Assembly (NCBI RefSeq): GCF_035582795.1
Contig: NC_134367.1
Location: 2,730,501 to 2,794,500 of the forward strand
DNA from: Mycteria americana
Taxonomy: Eukaryota > Chordata > Aves > Ciconiiformes > Ciconiidae
Length of the DNA: 64,000 bases
Direction: 5' to 3'
The translations under genes and the position numbers were made by a program. Under the pieces are notes generated by a model that was given only the letters and a program-made list of their open reading frames with translations, had not been told where the DNA came from and ran no database searches. Each line of letters opens with the position of its first letter. Within the stretch, counting starts at the first letter, position 1. Below are positions 62,422 to 64,000 of the stretch, piece after piece.

Positions 62422-63550
62422 CTGCAAAGGAAAAAAATGTATCCTCTAATAAGCATAATTAGGTGTATAATTAACTGTAATTAATTAAGCATAATTAACA
62501 AAAATACATAATACATAAATTTTGAGAGTCAGCTTCTCCATTTCACTCCCTATGAAGAAAAATCCCTGCACTTTAGAAGAGGCCATTTAAAAATCAAGAT
62601 TAGTTTGCCAAATGAAGATGTTGGGATTAAAAATGCCAACTTGCTCAAACTCTGGAACATTTCCTCTTGAAAAAAAGACCTTTGAATACCCAGGATCATT
62701 GCAAATAAATTATAAAATATGCAGAACTACAGGACTATTTGGCCTAATTTATTAAGATAAACCAGAGAGCAGCAGAGATTGCAGTGAAAATCTTCCATAA
62801 CACCATGTAAAGTCTCCTGTCTGTATTTGAGAAATCACTTCGATGAAACATTTATAGCAATACAGCAAAAGCTGGAATTTATCTTCTTGAATGTTAAAAT
62901 ATAAGTATTACTGAAGATTTAAATAGTTTATCTTCAAGCCATAAGGAAAACGGCCTGGTAGCCATCTTTCCAGGCTTTAAAAACAAAACAGAACAAAAAA
63001 CCTACCAAAACCATCAGGAATAAAGCTCCTCTAAAAATATAAAAAGAAACAAGTTTCAGAGTAAGGAGCAAAATTTTTAGGTAAAAAAAATAAATCAGAG
63101 ATTCTAAACCTAATAGCAAAATTATAAACCAACAATTGTAAAGTTGTAAAACTATGAGCTATGTGGCAAAATAGAGTATAATGAATGTAACAATGCAGAG
63201 GTAAAAATGTTAACCGTAGCAACAGTTAAGACTGTTTGGCTTTTCAGCTGGGGGCTTCCATACTCTAATTTGCTCAGGGGTTTTGTTTTGTTTTTTTTAA
63301 AACACTAACTCAGACTCTCAAGCTTTTGTAATGCTTGGATTTAGATGAAGGAAGATCCTTGAGTTTTACTATTTTTCAAGTCATGGTTATACTCCTAGCA
63401 AATATTCCTTGAAAACACCAAGTCAGTCATATAAGAAACAAGTGTATCCTTCATATGTCCTCTTTGATGCATTATTTTCACATCTGAATATATAGAGAGA
63501 ACAATTAGAAGACTCCTAAACTAAATACACTGGTCTGCATCTCTGCTTAC
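62422..63550 (-). other. KIF13B: KIF13B intron, 1129 nt
   Basis: A GT-AG intron, phase 0. AT-rich, with no recognised repeat. Confidence 0.85.
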
Positions 63551-63675
63551 CTCACTATCATGATGCTTCACAATCTGCAGTTCAAAGAATTCCTCCTCCT
63601 CTTCTGCAACAAGAGTAGCATCCCACCCACCCGCTTCTGGGTCATCAAGGTTATCTTGGGAACTGAAGTCATCAG
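63551..63675 (-). CDS. KIF13B: KIF13B coding exon: acidic segment entering DUF3694
   Basis: One hundred twenty-five nt: two bases complete a codon from the exon outside the window, then 41 codons read DDFSSQDNLDDPEAGGWDA, TLVAEEEEEFFELQIVKHHDSE. The Glu run followed by FFELQIVKHH is a KIF13B hallmark directly before the VKAEASWDS exon. The acceptor is TTGTTTCCAG and the donor GAG|GTAAGC. It is the most 5' KIF13B exon in the window. Confidence 0.95.
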
Positions 63676-64000
63676 CTGGAAACAAAAGTGAATGCAGAAG
63701 GTGAGGAGACACAAAGCAATTATCCTTTTTAAAAACATCCGGCAAGTCATGAATTCACATTTTCATCACTAACTCCCAGCTTGGCTACTTAAACTCTACC
63801 TACATAAGAAAAGCTCCTCGCATTGTTCCGCTTCAAAAAGAATCCCATTTCTATACAGGAAGGGTGCACAAAGATTTGGGGACACAGATTCAAGCGTGCT
63901 TTAGAAAGTCCTCTATTGTGCGGGAATCTCCCCCAGTTGTCAACATCCCCTCCTTGCCCACAGGCAAATTTTCAGCTCTACTGCTCCATCATACTAAGTA
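63676..64000 (-). other. KIF13B: KIF13B intron (3' part, runs off the right edge)
   Basis: Sequence upstream of the acceptor at 63676-63677. No exon was recognised; a phase-1 donor must lie beyond the window. Confidence 0.8.

Larger units (their letters stand above)
28716..64000 (-). other. KIF13B: KIF13B gene, 3' half (partial, enters from the right)
   Basis: KIF13B (GAKIN) is a kinesin-3 motor that carries membrane and polarity cargo such as DLG1-family scaffolds and PIP3-binding centaurin-alpha1. It is unusual among kinesins in having a C-terminal CAP-Gly domain. Eleven constitutive coding exons lie here, in transcription order from 63675 down to 33761, of 125, 177, 93, 153, 78, 54, 118, 134, 63, 1024 and 293 nt. 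They join in frame to about 769 residues, roughly the last 40% of the protein. The motor, FHA and stalk regions lie outside the window to the right. A candidate in-frame 21-nt microexon falls between the 54- and 118-nt exons. The gene is convergent with HMBOX1. Confidence 0.95.

Noticed and set aside
1-64000. CRISPR arrays, bacterial operons, endogenous retrovirus genes
   Set aside because: No regularly spaced repeats, no bacterial gene layout, and no gag, pol or env motifs were seen. The DNA is vertebrate nuclear sequence.

Overview
The window is vertebrate nuclear DNA, most likely from a bird (sauropsid at the least). Evidence: split genes with GT-AG introns, CR1 retroposon 3' ends with the typical ATTCTATGATTCT-like terminus, few young repeats, and compact introns. 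Two neighbouring genes converge on each other. They are HMBOX1 (homeobox containing 1, telomere-binding HOT1) on the + strand and KIF13B (kinesin GAKIN) on the - strand. As I recall it, this is also their order on human chromosome 8p21. Protein identities rest on recognising the translated exons; I could run no search.

Layout. 1-7193 holds the last three coding exons of HMBOX1 (1630-1725, 3420-3514, 7056-7193): the end of the homeodomain and the acidic C-terminus. 7194-24060 has no recognisable protein gene. Its start is HMBOX1 3'UTR with a proximal AATAAA at 7395. A strong AATAAA plus GT-rich element at 24039-24065 may mark a very long alternative 3'UTR or a separate noncoding transcript. 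CR1 and SINE fossils are scattered through this part. 24066-28715 is a GC- and CpG-richer gap between the genes, with long but unconvincing open frames. 28716-33760 reads as the KIF13B 3'UTR.

33761-63675 (read right to left) holds the last eleven constitutive coding exons of KIF13B, about 769 codons. In order they encode the end of the DUF3694-type region, a linker with Ser-rich candidate phospho-sites, a long disordered region in one 1024-nt exon, and the C-terminal CAP-Gly domain with its GKNDG motif split over the last intron. All eleven join in frame at consensus or near-consensus splice sites. A further 21-nt exon at 56759-56779 also fits in frame and looks like a regulated microexon.

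The two proteins do not act in one pathway. HMBOX1 is a nuclear DNA-binding protein. KIF13B is a plus-end microtubule motor for membrane and polarity cargo. I found no convincing novel system. The best leads are the KIF13B microexon, the distal + strand poly(A) site, a pair of unlabelled about 150-bp repeat copies 984 bp apart in a KIF13B intron, and homopolymer-loaded splice acceptors.
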